NCBI GenBank assembly: GCA_001781025.1
Contig: MFJZ01000023.1
Coordinates: 1 to 7,754, forward strand
Direction: 5' to 3'
DNA from: Candidatus Gottesmanbacteria bacterium RIFCSPLOWO2_01_FULL_49_10
GTDB taxonomy: Bacteria > Patescibacteriota > Microgenomatia > UBA10105 > UBA927
DNA: 7,754 bases
The translations under genes were made by a program, and so were the position numbers. Below are positions 1-5,735 of this stretch, piece after piece. Numbering within the stretch: the stretch's first letter is position 1; every line of letters starts with the position of its first letter. Below the pieces are notes generated by a model, which was not told the DNA's origin, did no database searches, and saw nothing but the letters and a program-made list of their open reading frames with translations.

Positions 1-31
1 CGCTTGCTGTTTGCTTTTTGCTGTTTGCTGT
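1..31. repeat. 7-nt tandem array inside cysS (unit TTGCTGT on + strand)
   Basis: Four consecutive heptamers at 4-10, 11-17, 18-24 and 25-31: TTGCTGT, TTGCTTT, TTGCTGT, TTGCTGT, with one mismatch in total. The array lies in the cysS frame and encodes the Gln/Lys/Ala-rich tail around residues 412-422. It may continue beyond the left edge. Three units make 21 nt, so such an array stays in frame every three copies. Confidence 0.85.
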
Positions 32-1266
32 AACTGCAACCCCAGTACTTCATCAAAATCCAGGATGAGATCGTATTTATCCGGTGACGGAATGTTGGAC
101 TTAACGACCTCCCAAGCTACCGCGAGAGCCTGTGGCATATTAAGGTCGTGAGAGAGCGCCTTATCAAATTTCTTCCTATACGCATCCACCTTTTCCAATT
201 TTTCTTCTGATAATGTTGTTCTCTCTGACTGTTGACGGCTGATAGCTGATAGCTGAAGACGCAATTCACTAAGAGCGTTTTGCGCAGCCGTAAGGGCTTC
301 CCACGTAAAGTTCATAGGCTTCCTATAATGCGCCGTGAGATAAAAATACCGAAGCGCAAGTGGATCAAAACCCTTATTCACAACATCCTCGACAGAAACA
401 ATATTGCCAAGTGACTTGCTCATCTTGGCCCCGTCCATCATGAGGTGTCCGTGGTGGATCCAGTAGCGAACGAACTGCTTACCCGTGGCTCCCTCACTTT
501 GAGCAATCTCATTGGGGTGATGGACGGCCGTGTGCTCGATGCCACCAGTGTGGATGTCTATCGTGTCACCCAGGTACTTCATCGCCATTGCCGAACACTC
601 GATGTGCCAACCAGGGAAGCCATCCCCGAACGGACTCTCCCAATGCATGACATGATCAGCAAACCGGCCCGTGCGCTTAAACCACAACGCAAAGTCGGGA
701 GGATGCTTTTTATGGCTGCCCGTCTGTACATCGCTTCGTGCCGCAACCTGCTTTTCCGAAAGCTTTTGTCCGAAAAGCGAACCGTAACCCTTGAACTTCG
801 TCACATCAAAGTACACCGCTTCCGGCGTGTCGTAGGCAACCCCTTTCGCCAGAAGTTTTTCGATAAGAGCGATCTGTTCGGGGATATGCTCGGTCGCTTT
901 GCAGATAGTGGTCGGGCGAAGAATCCCGAGCTTGTCCATGGAATCGTAGAAGTGTTTGGTGAAAAACTCAGCCACTTGCCAAACCGTCTTGCCGGTTTTT
1001 TTGGCCCCTTTTTCGAGCTTATCCTCTCCCTCATCCGCGTCGCTCACCAGATGTCCCACGTCTGTGACGTTTTGCACATGGGTGACCTCATAGCCGAATC
1101 TCGTGAGTACCCGGCGTAACATATCATCTCCCACATATTTCCTGCCGTGGCCGATGTGTGTGTAGTCATATACCGTCTGACCGCAGGTATAGAGGCCAAC
1201 CTTGGGCGGATGGACAGGTATAAAGTCAACGATAGTTTTCGTGAGTGTGTTATAGAGCGATAGCAT
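1..1266 (-). CDS. cysS: Cysteine--tRNA ligase (CysRS), 3' end cut by window edge
   Basis: Class I aminoacyl-tRNA synthetase that activates cysteine with ATP and charges tRNA-Cys in the cytoplasm. The frame is open for 422 codons from the ATG at 1266 to the left edge, so the C-terminus is missing (family members are usually somewhat longer, about 450-480). Visible: first zinc ligand Cys28 in YTCGQTVYD, HIGH signature at 37-40, GWHIEC with Cys224, His249 and Glu253 as likely remaining zinc ligands, and KMSKS at 281-285. The zinc loop reads GGIEHTAVHHPNE instead of the common GGSDLxFPHHENE, a divergent version. Residues about 338-349 and 412-422 are encoded by 7-nt tandem repeats (see repeat entries), in the linker to and within the anticodon-binding region. 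The start lies 24 nt after the signal peptidase stop, with no convincing Shine-Dalgarno, so translation probably depends on the upstream gene. Identity is secure from the motifs. Confidence 0.97.
   Translation of the reverse strand, partial: MLSLYNTLTKTIVDFIPVHPPKVGLYTCGQTVYDYTHIGHGRKYVGDDMLRRVLTRFGYEVTHVQNVTDVGHLVSDADEGEDKLEKGAKKTGKTVWQVAEFFTKHFYDSMDKLGILRPTTICKATEHIPEQIALIEKLLAKGVAYDTPEAVYFDVTKFKGYGSLFGQKLSEKQVAARSDVQTGSHKKHPPDFALWFKRTGRFADHVMHWESPFGDGFPGWHIECSAMAMKYLGDTIDIHTGGIEHTAVHHPNEIAQSEGATGKQFVRYWIHHGHLMMDGAKMSKSLGNIVSVEDVVNKGFDPLALRYFYLTAHYRKPMNFTWEALTAAQNALSELRLQLSAISRQQSERTTLSEEKLEKVDAYRKKFDKALSHDLNMPQALAVAWEVVKSNIPSPDKYDLILDFDEVLGLQLQQTAKSKQQA
221..255. repeat. 7-nt tandem array inside cysS (unit ATAGCTG on + strand)
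   Basis: Heptamers at 228-234 (ACTGTTG), 235-241 (ACGGCTG), 242-248 and 249-255 (both ATAGCTG), with a further divergent unit CTCTCTG at 221-227. All end in TG. On the coding strand the unit is CAGCTAT/CAGCCGT. The array encodes CysRS residues about 338-349 (a Ser/Gln/Arg-rich stretch) between the helix after KMSKS and the C-terminal helical domain, a place where CysRS length varies. Confidence 0.75.
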
Positions 1267-1290
1267 GTGGCTATTATCTCACAAGGAGCG

Positions 1291-3057
1291 TTATCTGTGC
1301 GAGAGGCGGTCGTTTAAACGATTGGCAATCGATGCGAACTCATTGCCCAAAGACACATCCTGACTCGCCCATTCCTGTTCTTCGCGGGATAACCACCCAT
1401 TAGCCTCCATGCGGGTGACGATCTGAGCAATCCTAGAAATTCGCGTTCTGATAATGTCATTGATCCGGTCAACGTCGTCTTTGTTGCCCTCGTAGAAGGG
1501 CTGAAATGATTTGAGCTGGTTCCATCCGGTCTCAACGTCCCCAAGTGCCCCGAGTGCGCTCTTCCACGAGGCAATTTGCTCTTTGGTGTAGTTGGGCGGG
1601 ACGTAGCCCGCCAGATGTTGGACGATAATCTTTGTGGGGCAGCCGTGACGCACCCCGTCCACTTCTGCAATACCAATGTCCTGAAACTGCCCGTTTAACA
1701 GGAATGCTTTTGACTGAGGAAACGCAAACTGATTATCAATAAGTTCCTCAGCCTCATAATGCCCGGATGCGTACGTCTCTCCCCAAACGATATTACTGTA
1801 ACCGCTGCCCTCCATCGCACGCGCCTGGGTAAAACCGCTGCGCGTTGCTTCAAAAGAGAAATCGTCGTACTTGAGCATGGTCTCTCCACGCTTTTTGGCA
1901 GATACCACAAGCTTTACCTCGAGTCGAAACGGCGCTTTGCCCGCTTCTTTTCGTTTCGCATTTAAAAGGTCAATATACGCTTCCACATCAAGCGAAATTT
2001 TCTGTGAGGGATCGAGGTCATTCGTCGCATCATGCCAGACGTTGCTTAATGTTCCGATCTGTTTTTGGTACGGGAGAACATGATCGATATCGCGGAAGTC
2101 GACGAGTCCGAGCTCGTGGCGTGAGTCCAAGCTCCCTTTCCGATTATCTCCCATCACAAACAGCTTCCCGTCCGGAACCGTTAACGGCGTACAATCAGAA
2201 AGCACAGACCCGCCGAACGTTGATCGCCCTCGTGCCGTGTATGGCTCTCTTTGCGGTTCATTATTGATAAAAAGAATTCCGTCCCGGACCTCAACCGTAT
2301 CTCCAGGCAATGCGATAGTTCTCTTGAGAAAACCGGTCGGCGTCCCGATATCTTCTTGGGTAATCGATCGCGTTTTATCATTGATAAATGAGACGATATC
2401 TCCCCGTCCGAGGATGTAGTTAAAATAGCGTTTCCCGCCAAACTCAAACCCCGTGGGATAGCGCATCATGCCCTGGGTACTGACCACTTCACGGGATAGT
2501 TCTTCAAGCGTCTTACCGTGACCCTTGGGAAACGACGGATACATGGAGCCGGTGCCGCTTATGGCAATACGGTCGTTGACGAAGTTAAATGCATATTTGA
2601 CCGTGTCATAGAGTGATGTGACGCCCCGGGTCCATACCACGAGGCACACTGCTTCAAGAAATATGAGAAGAGGTATTTTCTGCCACCGCGAGGCGCGCTT
2701 CCCTGACCCAAACCCCACGCGCGTCACATAAAGGAATGGTAGGGCGATGGGCAAAAACAAAAACAAGATGACGAGTGATACCGGCGCAAACAGAACTCGC
2801 AGCCACATGGATCGCGGCGTCGTCCCCGTCAAAAACGACACGAGCGCACCTATACAGTATGCCCCACACCCGATGCCGATCGCGGCACTCGTAACGACCA
2901 TGACCGTTGTCGCCTTCTGGGCGACAACATCCGGGTGATTGCGAAAATAGGAAATAGAGAGGGCTGCAGCGCCTAAACCCAAAACACCAAAGGCAAACGA
3001 TACCCAGGTAATGGTTCGCCGAAATCGGGATGCCGTTGATTGCGTTCGTATACGCAT
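1291..3057 (-). CDS. lepB: Signal peptidase I (S26) with C-terminal CAP/SCP-like domain
   Basis: Membrane serine protease that removes signal peptides from exported proteins. The 588 residues are about twice the usual length. Residues 16-38, 49-75, 85-111 and 128-147 are hydrophobic, giving up to four membrane segments; the basic stretch 113-127 should be cytoplasmic, which places the catalytic domain outside. Catalytic Ser171 is in SGTGSMYP (box B), RGDIVSF at 218-224 is box C, Lys245 is in GFLKRTIALPGD (box D), and GDNRKGSLDSR at 303-313 is box E. Residues about 356-485 resemble a CAP/SCP domain (YIDLLNAKRKEAGKAPF, then IVWGETYASG, then FQDIGIAEV), but the His residues of the classical CAP site appear missing. 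Residues 486-588 are a predicted helical tail. GAGG sits 8 nt before the ATG, within the 13-nt gap after the preceding gene. The S26 call is secure; the CAP call is moderate. Confidence 0.93.
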   Translation of the reverse strand: MRIRTQSTASRFRRTITWVSFAFGVLGLGAAALSISYFRNHPDVVAQKATTVMVVTSAAIGIGCGAYCIGALVSFLTGTTPRSMWLRVLFAPVSLVILFLFLPIALPFLYVTRVGFGSGKRASRWQKIPLLIFLEAVCLVVWTRGVTSLYDTVKYAFNFVNDRIAISGTGSMYPSFPKGHGKTLEELSREVVSTQGMMRYPTGFEFGGKRYFNYILGRGDIVSFINDKTRSITQEDIGTPTGFLKRTIALPGDTVEVRDGILFINNEPQREPYTARGRSTFGGSVLSDCTPLTVPDGKLFVMGDNRKGSLDSRHELGLVDFRDIDHVLPYQKQIGTLSNVWHDATNDLDPSQKISLDVEAYIDLLNAKRKEAGKAPFRLEVKLVVSAKKRGETMLKYDDFSFEATRSGFTQARAMEGSGYSNIVWGETYASGHYEAEELIDNQFAFPQSKAFLLNGQFQDIGIAEVDGVRHGCPTKIIVQHLAGYVPPNYTKEQIASWKSALGALGDVETGWNQLKSFQPFYEGNKDDVDRINDIIRTRISRIAQIVTRMEANGWLSREEQEWASQDVSLGNEFASIANRLNDRLSHR

Positions 3058-3070
3058 GGGGCAGGCCTCG

Positions 3071-3547
3071 TTAGTCTTGTCGGGTATTTTTCATTTCTGC
3101 CGGATTTCTTTTTGCTTTGATACCAAAAAGGTCACCTCGTTTGCGTTTCGATTGGACGTTGGGCAATTGCGACTTAGCCGTCTGTGTTTGTTGTTGCTGT
3201 TGTGTTTGTTTTTTCTGTTCGTTTTCCATCTCGAGCCGCTCGCGGACGGAAGGCTCTCTTTGTTTTGGTTTGACTCCGGCAAGCTCGGCAAGGGCCGCCC
3301 GCGCGATCGCTTCTTTTGTCTTTTTATCTTTTTCTTGTTCAAACTGCCCAAGCGCGGGCTTATCTCCTGGGGCACTCCCGGCTTGCGCCTTTTGACCGCT
3401 TTGCTTCTTGCCACCCGTTGTCCCCAGGCTCTCCAGGGCTTTGCCTGCAATGTCCTTGGGTACATTTGCCACTTCCCGGACCACCTGTTTCCCAAGTTCT
3501 CCAAGCTCATCAGTAAATGCGCCGATAATACTACCAGGCTGTGGCAT
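3071..3547 (-). CDS. Lys/Gln-rich hypothetical protein
   Basis: Not recognised with confidence. A 158-residue protein without signal peptide or membrane segment. Residues about 5-42 form a likely amphipathic helical segment (DELGELGKQVVREVANVPKD), 43-65 are Gly/Lys/Gln-rich and probably disordered, 66-93 are a charged helix, 94-113 are charged, and 114-126 are a Gln/Thr run (QTQQQQQTQT). The basic C-terminus (SKRKRGDLFGIKAKR at 133-147) could bind nucleic acid or membrane lipid, which is inference only. It resembles small charged hypothetical proteins of CPR genomes; DUF5660 is a possible family from memory but unchecked. It lies 13 nt upstream of the signal peptidase gene, so the two are probably co-transcribed. 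No Shine-Dalgarno is visible before the ATG, which sits next to a heptad hairpin. An open plus-strand frame over the same bases (3011-3562) is a compositional shadow. Confidence 0.75.
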   Translation of the reverse strand: MPQPGSIIGAFTDELGELGKQVVREVANVPKDIAGKALESLGTTGGKKQSGQKAQAGSAPGDKPALGQFEQEKDKKTKEAIARAALAELAGVKPKQREPSVRERLEMENEQKKQTQQQQQTQTAKSQLPNVQSKRKRGDLFGIKAKRNPAEMKNTRQD

Positions 3548-3548
3548 G

Positions 3549-3634
3549 AAAATTTAAAATGAAAACTTCAAACTTGAAACTTTATTATGTTCGTATTCCA
3601 AAGTTTAAAGTTTACATTTTTAAGTTTAGAGTGT
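3549..3634. repeat. Heptad-periodic inverted repeat filling a gap (possible bidirectional terminator)
   Basis: Left arm 3549-3583 is five 7-nt units (among them AAACTTC at 3563, AAACTTG at 3570, AAACTTT at 3577). Right arm 3600-3634 is five units (AAAGTTT at 3600 and 3607, ACATTTT, TAAGTTT, AGAGTGT) in the complementary sense. The arms fold into an imperfect hairpin with a 16-nt loop; the innermost unit pairs perfectly. A separate exact 8-nt inverted pair (GTTCGTAT at 3589-3596 and ATACGAAC at 3637-3644) links the loop with the 3' end of the MIP18 gene. The array runs from 2 nt beyond one start codon to the base touching the next stop codon. The T-rich 3' arm on either strand suits an intrinsic terminator, but there is no classic GC-rich stem. 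Confidence 0.8.
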
Positions 3635-3946
3635 TCATACGAACCCCAGTTGCGCTTTGGCGTCCTCGCTTACCCGATCCATACTCCATGGCGGCTCAAA
3701 TGTCAGATCGACATCGATATGCCCAACTCCGGGGAGCTTCCCCAGTTCTTCGCGGATCGGGCTGGCAATAAGATCAAAGAGCGGGCAGCCGATCGAGGTC
3801 AAGGTCATAAGGATCCGGATGCTCCCTGTTTTTTTGTCAATATCGATCTCGTAAATAAGCCCCAGGTCCCATAGCGAGACCCCAATCTCGGGATCGGGAA
3901 TCGTCTTCAACACTTCTTCTACTTGTTTTTTGGTAACCATATCCAT
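3635..3946 (-). CDS. MIP18-family (DUF59) protein, probable Fe-S assembly factor
   Basis: A small cytoplasmic protein of 103 residues, the usual length of a stand-alone MIP18/DUF59 (SufT/PaaD-type) domain. Family members help mature Fe-S proteins or act as partners in oxygenase and methyltransferase pathways; the specific client cannot be read from sequence. Diagnostic features are DPEIGVSLWDLGLIYEI at 18-34, the MTLTSIGCPL segment with the conserved Cys54, LPGVGHIDVDL at 71-81 and EPPWSMD at 84-90. The ATG at 3946 is used; an in-frame ATG two codons later is equally possible. No suf or isc gene is near: the gene stands alone between two heptad hairpins, with recR upstream and a hypothetical gene downstream, so it may be its own transcription unit. 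No Shine-Dalgarno is evident, because the heptad array abuts the start codon. The family assignment is firm and the role inferred. Confidence 0.93.
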   Translation of the reverse strand: MDMVTKKQVEEVLKTIPDPEIGVSLWDLGLIYEIDIDKKTGSIRILMTLTSIGCPLFDLIASPIREELGKLPGVGHIDVDLTFEPPWSMDRVSEDAKAQLGFV

Positions 3947-4023
3947 AAATCACAAAACTCAAATCACAATGACCAACACGGAATGACGATTTTTATTTGG
4001 ATATTGAGATTTGTAATTTGAGA
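3947..4023. repeat. Heptad-periodic inverted repeat filling the recR-MIP18 gap
   Basis: Exactly 77 nt, eleven uninterrupted 7-nt units. AAATCAC (3947), AAAACTC (3954), AAATCAC (3961), AATGACC (3968), AACACGG (3975) and AATGACG (3982) are followed by ATTTTTA, TTTGGAT, ATTGAGA, TTTGTAA and TTTGAGA in the opposite sense. CAAATCACAAT at 3960-3970 is complementary to 4003-4013 at 10 of 11 positions, so the arms form a long imperfect hairpin. It begins at the base touching the MIP18 start codon and ends 4 nt from the recR stop codon. A terminator for recR and a separator from the next gene is a plausible role. Confidence 0.82.
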
Positions 4024-4027
4024 TTTT

Positions 4028-4657
4028 TTAATACTCCCTTCTCCCCTCAAGTGCGCGCGAGAGCGTCACTTCGTCGGCATACTCGATATCCGCACCGACC
4101 GGTAGGCCGTGGGCAAGCCGCGTAATTTTAAGTTTTGCGTTTTGCGCTTTGAGTTGTTTTGTGAGGTACATAGCAGTCGCTTCGCCTTCCATATTGGGGT
4201 TTGTGGCAAGGATGATTTCCTTGATCCCAGATTCCGGGAATCCCCGGGATTCCCGGAATCGAACTCGTTTCAGGAGATCTTCAATGTATATCTCATCCGG
4301 GCCGATGTTGTTGAGCGGATCTATCGCTCCGTGGAGCACATGGTAGAGGCCTTTGTACTTCCCTGTTTTTTCGACAGAAAGGACATCCGTCGGGTTCTCG
4401 ACGACACAGACCATGGACTGGTCGCGCGAGGGATCGCTACAAATACTGCACGGATCTTCTTCGGCAACATTTTTACACACCGAACACAAAACGGTGTGCG
4501 ATTTTAGCGCTATAAGTCTATCTGCAAATGCTTTCAGTTCCTCTTCCGGAACATGAAGAAGGTAAAACGCAAGTCTCTGGGCCGTCTTGGGCCCGATGCC
4601 CGGTAATTTTTCAAAGGATTCTATTAAGCGGGAGAGAGCTTTGGGAAGTAACGCCAT
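4028..4657 (-). CDS. recR: Recombination mediator protein RecR
   Basis: Works with RecO (and RecF) to load RecA onto SSB-coated single-stranded DNA in gap repair. The 209 residues are near the typical size of about 200. Domains in order: helix-hairpin-helix LPGIGPKTAQRLAFYLL at 18-34, four-Cys zinc finger with Cys58, Cys61, Cys70 and Cys73, then a TOPRIM domain from about 82 (VCVVENPTDVLSVEKTG, ATNPNMEGEATAMYL at 151-165), and the C-terminal HGLPVGADIEYADEVTLSRAL with the ALEGRRE ending. Compared from memory with Bacillus RecR, residues about 133-143 (RFRESRGFPES) look like an extra loop of roughly 7 residues, and this loop is encoded by a perfect palindrome. It stands apart from its neighbours, with heptad hairpins on both sides and without the common dnaX-ybaB context. 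No Shine-Dalgarno is seen before the ATG. Identity is secure. Confidence 0.97.
   Translation of the reverse strand: MALLPKALSRLIESFEKLPGIGPKTAQRLAFYLLHVPEEELKAFADRLIALKSHTVLCSVCKNVAEEDPCSICSDPSRDQSMVCVVENPTDVLSVEKTGKYKGLYHVLHGAIDPLNNIGPDEIYIEDLLKRVRFRESRGFPESGIKEIILATNPNMEGEATAMYLTKQLKAQNAKLKITRLAHGLPVGADIEYADEVTLSRALEGRREY
4230..4260. repeat. Perfect 31-nt palindrome inside recR
   Basis: Two 15-nt arms (left arm GATTCCGGGAATCCC) around a single central C are exactly complementary; the flanking bases 4229 and 4261 no longer pair. It is GC-rich, unlike the A/T-rich heptad hairpins nearby, and stays in the recR frame. It encodes the loop around residues 133-143, where the protein appears longer than known RecR. 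This looks like an in-frame insertion of a small palindromic element, comparable in concept to Rickettsia palindromic elements but far shorter. Confidence 0.9.
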
Positions 4658-4666
4658 ATGCTTTTA

Positions 4667-4805
4667 AGCACCAAATTCCAATATTCAAGCATCAAACAAT
4701 AGCAAAGCATCAAACGAAAACAAATAAGAAGTAACTCGTGTTGTTTATATATTGGTGCTTGTATTCGTTTGTTTAATACTTGGTTCTTGATGCTTGGAAT
4801 TTATG
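4667..4805. repeat. Long heptad-periodic inverted repeat in the prs-recR gap
   Basis: The 166-nt gap 4658-4823 holds two head-to-head arrays. The left array includes AGCACCA (4667), AATTCCA (4674), ATATTCA (4681), AGCATCA (4688 and again 4706) and AACGAAA (4713). The right array at 4750-4805 includes GCTTGTA (4757), TTCGTTT (4764), ACTTGGT (4778), TCTTGAT (4785) and GCTTGGA (4792). Complementary blocks in matching order: AAATTCCA 4673-4680 with 4795-4802, AAGCATCAA 4687-4695 with 4787-4795, CAAACGAA 4711-4718 with 4764-4771. The arms differ mainly by gain or loss of a unit. A related copy at 4812-4826 (12 of 15 matching 4754-4768) overlaps the prs stop codon. No clear promoter for recR can be separated from the repeat. 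Confidence 0.78.
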
Positions 4806-4823
4806 AATGCCGGTACTTGTATT

Positions 4824-5735
4824 CTACTTGATCATCGAGGAAATCGCATCTGCTAAAAGCGGGGCCACGGAAACGATCGTGAGCTTATTGAATCGTTTCT
4901 CTTTTGGTATCGCAATCGTGTCAGTCACCACCACCTGATCAATAGGACTTGCCGCAAGTTTCTCTGCGGCGTCACCTGCTAGGACCGCGTGGGTAGCGAG
5001 AAAAAATATTCGCTTTGCCCCGTGGACTTTGAGAAAGGCACTCGTTTTTATAGCGGTTGCGCCGGTATTGATGATATCGTCAAAGATAACCACGTCTCTA
5101 CCACCCACGTCTCCGCTGATACCGGTCACCGTCACCTTCCCCGTCGCCTTATCCCGGTCTTTCTCCAAGTAGACAATGGGCAACCCCACCGTTTTGGCAA
5201 ACCTGGAGGATCGGGATTTACCGCCGGCGTCAGGAGAAACAACCGTAGCCTCAAGGGCAGGCCTTGAGGCTAGAACTTTTCCCAACAACTCGTGTGTTGT
5301 GAACTCTCTCACGGGAATGTGGAAAAAAGGCACCACGTTTTCGGAGTGAAGCTCGCAGGTGATTACCCTGTCAAAACCGGCGACTTCGATAAACTTGGCA
5401 ACCAGAGAAGCCGACACCGCCTCACCGCGGCGAAACGCTTTATCCTGCTTGCTATAGCCCATCCACGGGATGACGGCAGTCACGCGCCTTGCGCCCAACG
5501 ACTTGGCCGCTTGTCCCATGAGGCTAAGTTCGACCAAATGCTGGTCAGCAACGGCTGAAAGCGACTGCAGGACGAAAATGTCTTTCCCCTTCACGGCCTG
5601 GGTAATGTACACGCGACATTCATTATCCATAAACCGCGTGATTTCAATAGCTCCGAGGGAAACACCGATACTACTTGCGACCTTTTGCGCAAGAGGCTCG
5701 TTTGAAGTTCCGGAAAACAGCATACCCGTGTTCAT
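4824..5735 (-). CDS. prs: Ribose-phosphate pyrophosphokinase (PRPP synthetase)
   Basis: Transfers pyrophosphate from ATP to ribose 5-phosphate to make PRPP, the precursor for nucleotide, NAD, histidine and tryptophan synthesis; soluble. The 303 residues are close to the family length of about 310. Seen: N-terminal GMLFSGTSNEPLA at 4-16, FMDNECRVYI at 35-44, the catalytic flexible loop GYSKQDKAFRRGEAVSA at 93-109, His130 in CELHSE, VSPDAGGKSR at 166-175, and the PRPP loop DVVIFDDIINTGAT at 214-227. The loop carries Asn223 where DDMIDTxGT of class I enzymes has Asp, and the His motif is CELHSE rather than the usual DLH; both fit a divergent lineage. The ATG overlaps the upstream TGA as ATGA (5732-5735), implying translational coupling; an in-frame ATG at codon 5 is an alternative. 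No Shine-Dalgarno is seen. The identity is firm, with some uncertainty about regulation. Confidence 0.95.
   Translation of the reverse strand: MNTGMLFSGTSNEPLAQKVASSIGVSLGAIEITRFMDNECRVYITQAVKGKDIFVLQSLSAVADQHLVELSLMGQAAKSLGARRVTAVIPWMGYSKQDKAFRRGEAVSASLVAKFIEVAGFDRVITCELHSENVVPFFHIPVREFTTHELLGKVLASRPALEATVVSPDAGGKSRSSRFAKTVGLPIVYLEKDRDKATGKVTVTGISGDVGGRDVVIFDDIINTGATAIKTSAFLKVHGAKRIFFLATHAVLAGDAAEKLAASPIDQVVVTDTIAIPKEKRFNKLTIVSVAPLLADAISSMIK

Noticed and set aside
445..1119. A 224-codon plus-strand open frame
   Set aside because: It is antisense to cysS, whose frame carries HIGH, KMSKS and zinc ligands throughout; the plus-strand translation shows no recognisable domain.
3180..3225. Short repeat in the Gln/Thr run of the 158-residue protein
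   Set aside because: CAA/CAG-type codon repetition explains it; no clear 7-nt register, so it was not counted with the heptad arrays.
3011..3562. A 183-codon plus-strand frame rich in Leu/Phe/Cys that looks membrane-like
   Set aside because: It is the reverse complement of Lys/Gln-rich codons in the minus-strand hypothetical gene, which gives Phe/Leu/Cys runs automatically. The minus frame fits the operon spacing and has a Shine-Dalgarno-linked downstream neighbour.
4667..4805. CRISPR-like array
   Set aside because: The units are 7 nt, contiguous, degenerate and inverted halfway, with no spacers; nothing resembles cas genes.
4658..4823. Sigma70-type promoter for recR
   Set aside because: TTGnnn and TAnnnT matches exist but are expected by chance in such A/T-rich repeats; none has both boxes convincing at 16-18 nt spacing.
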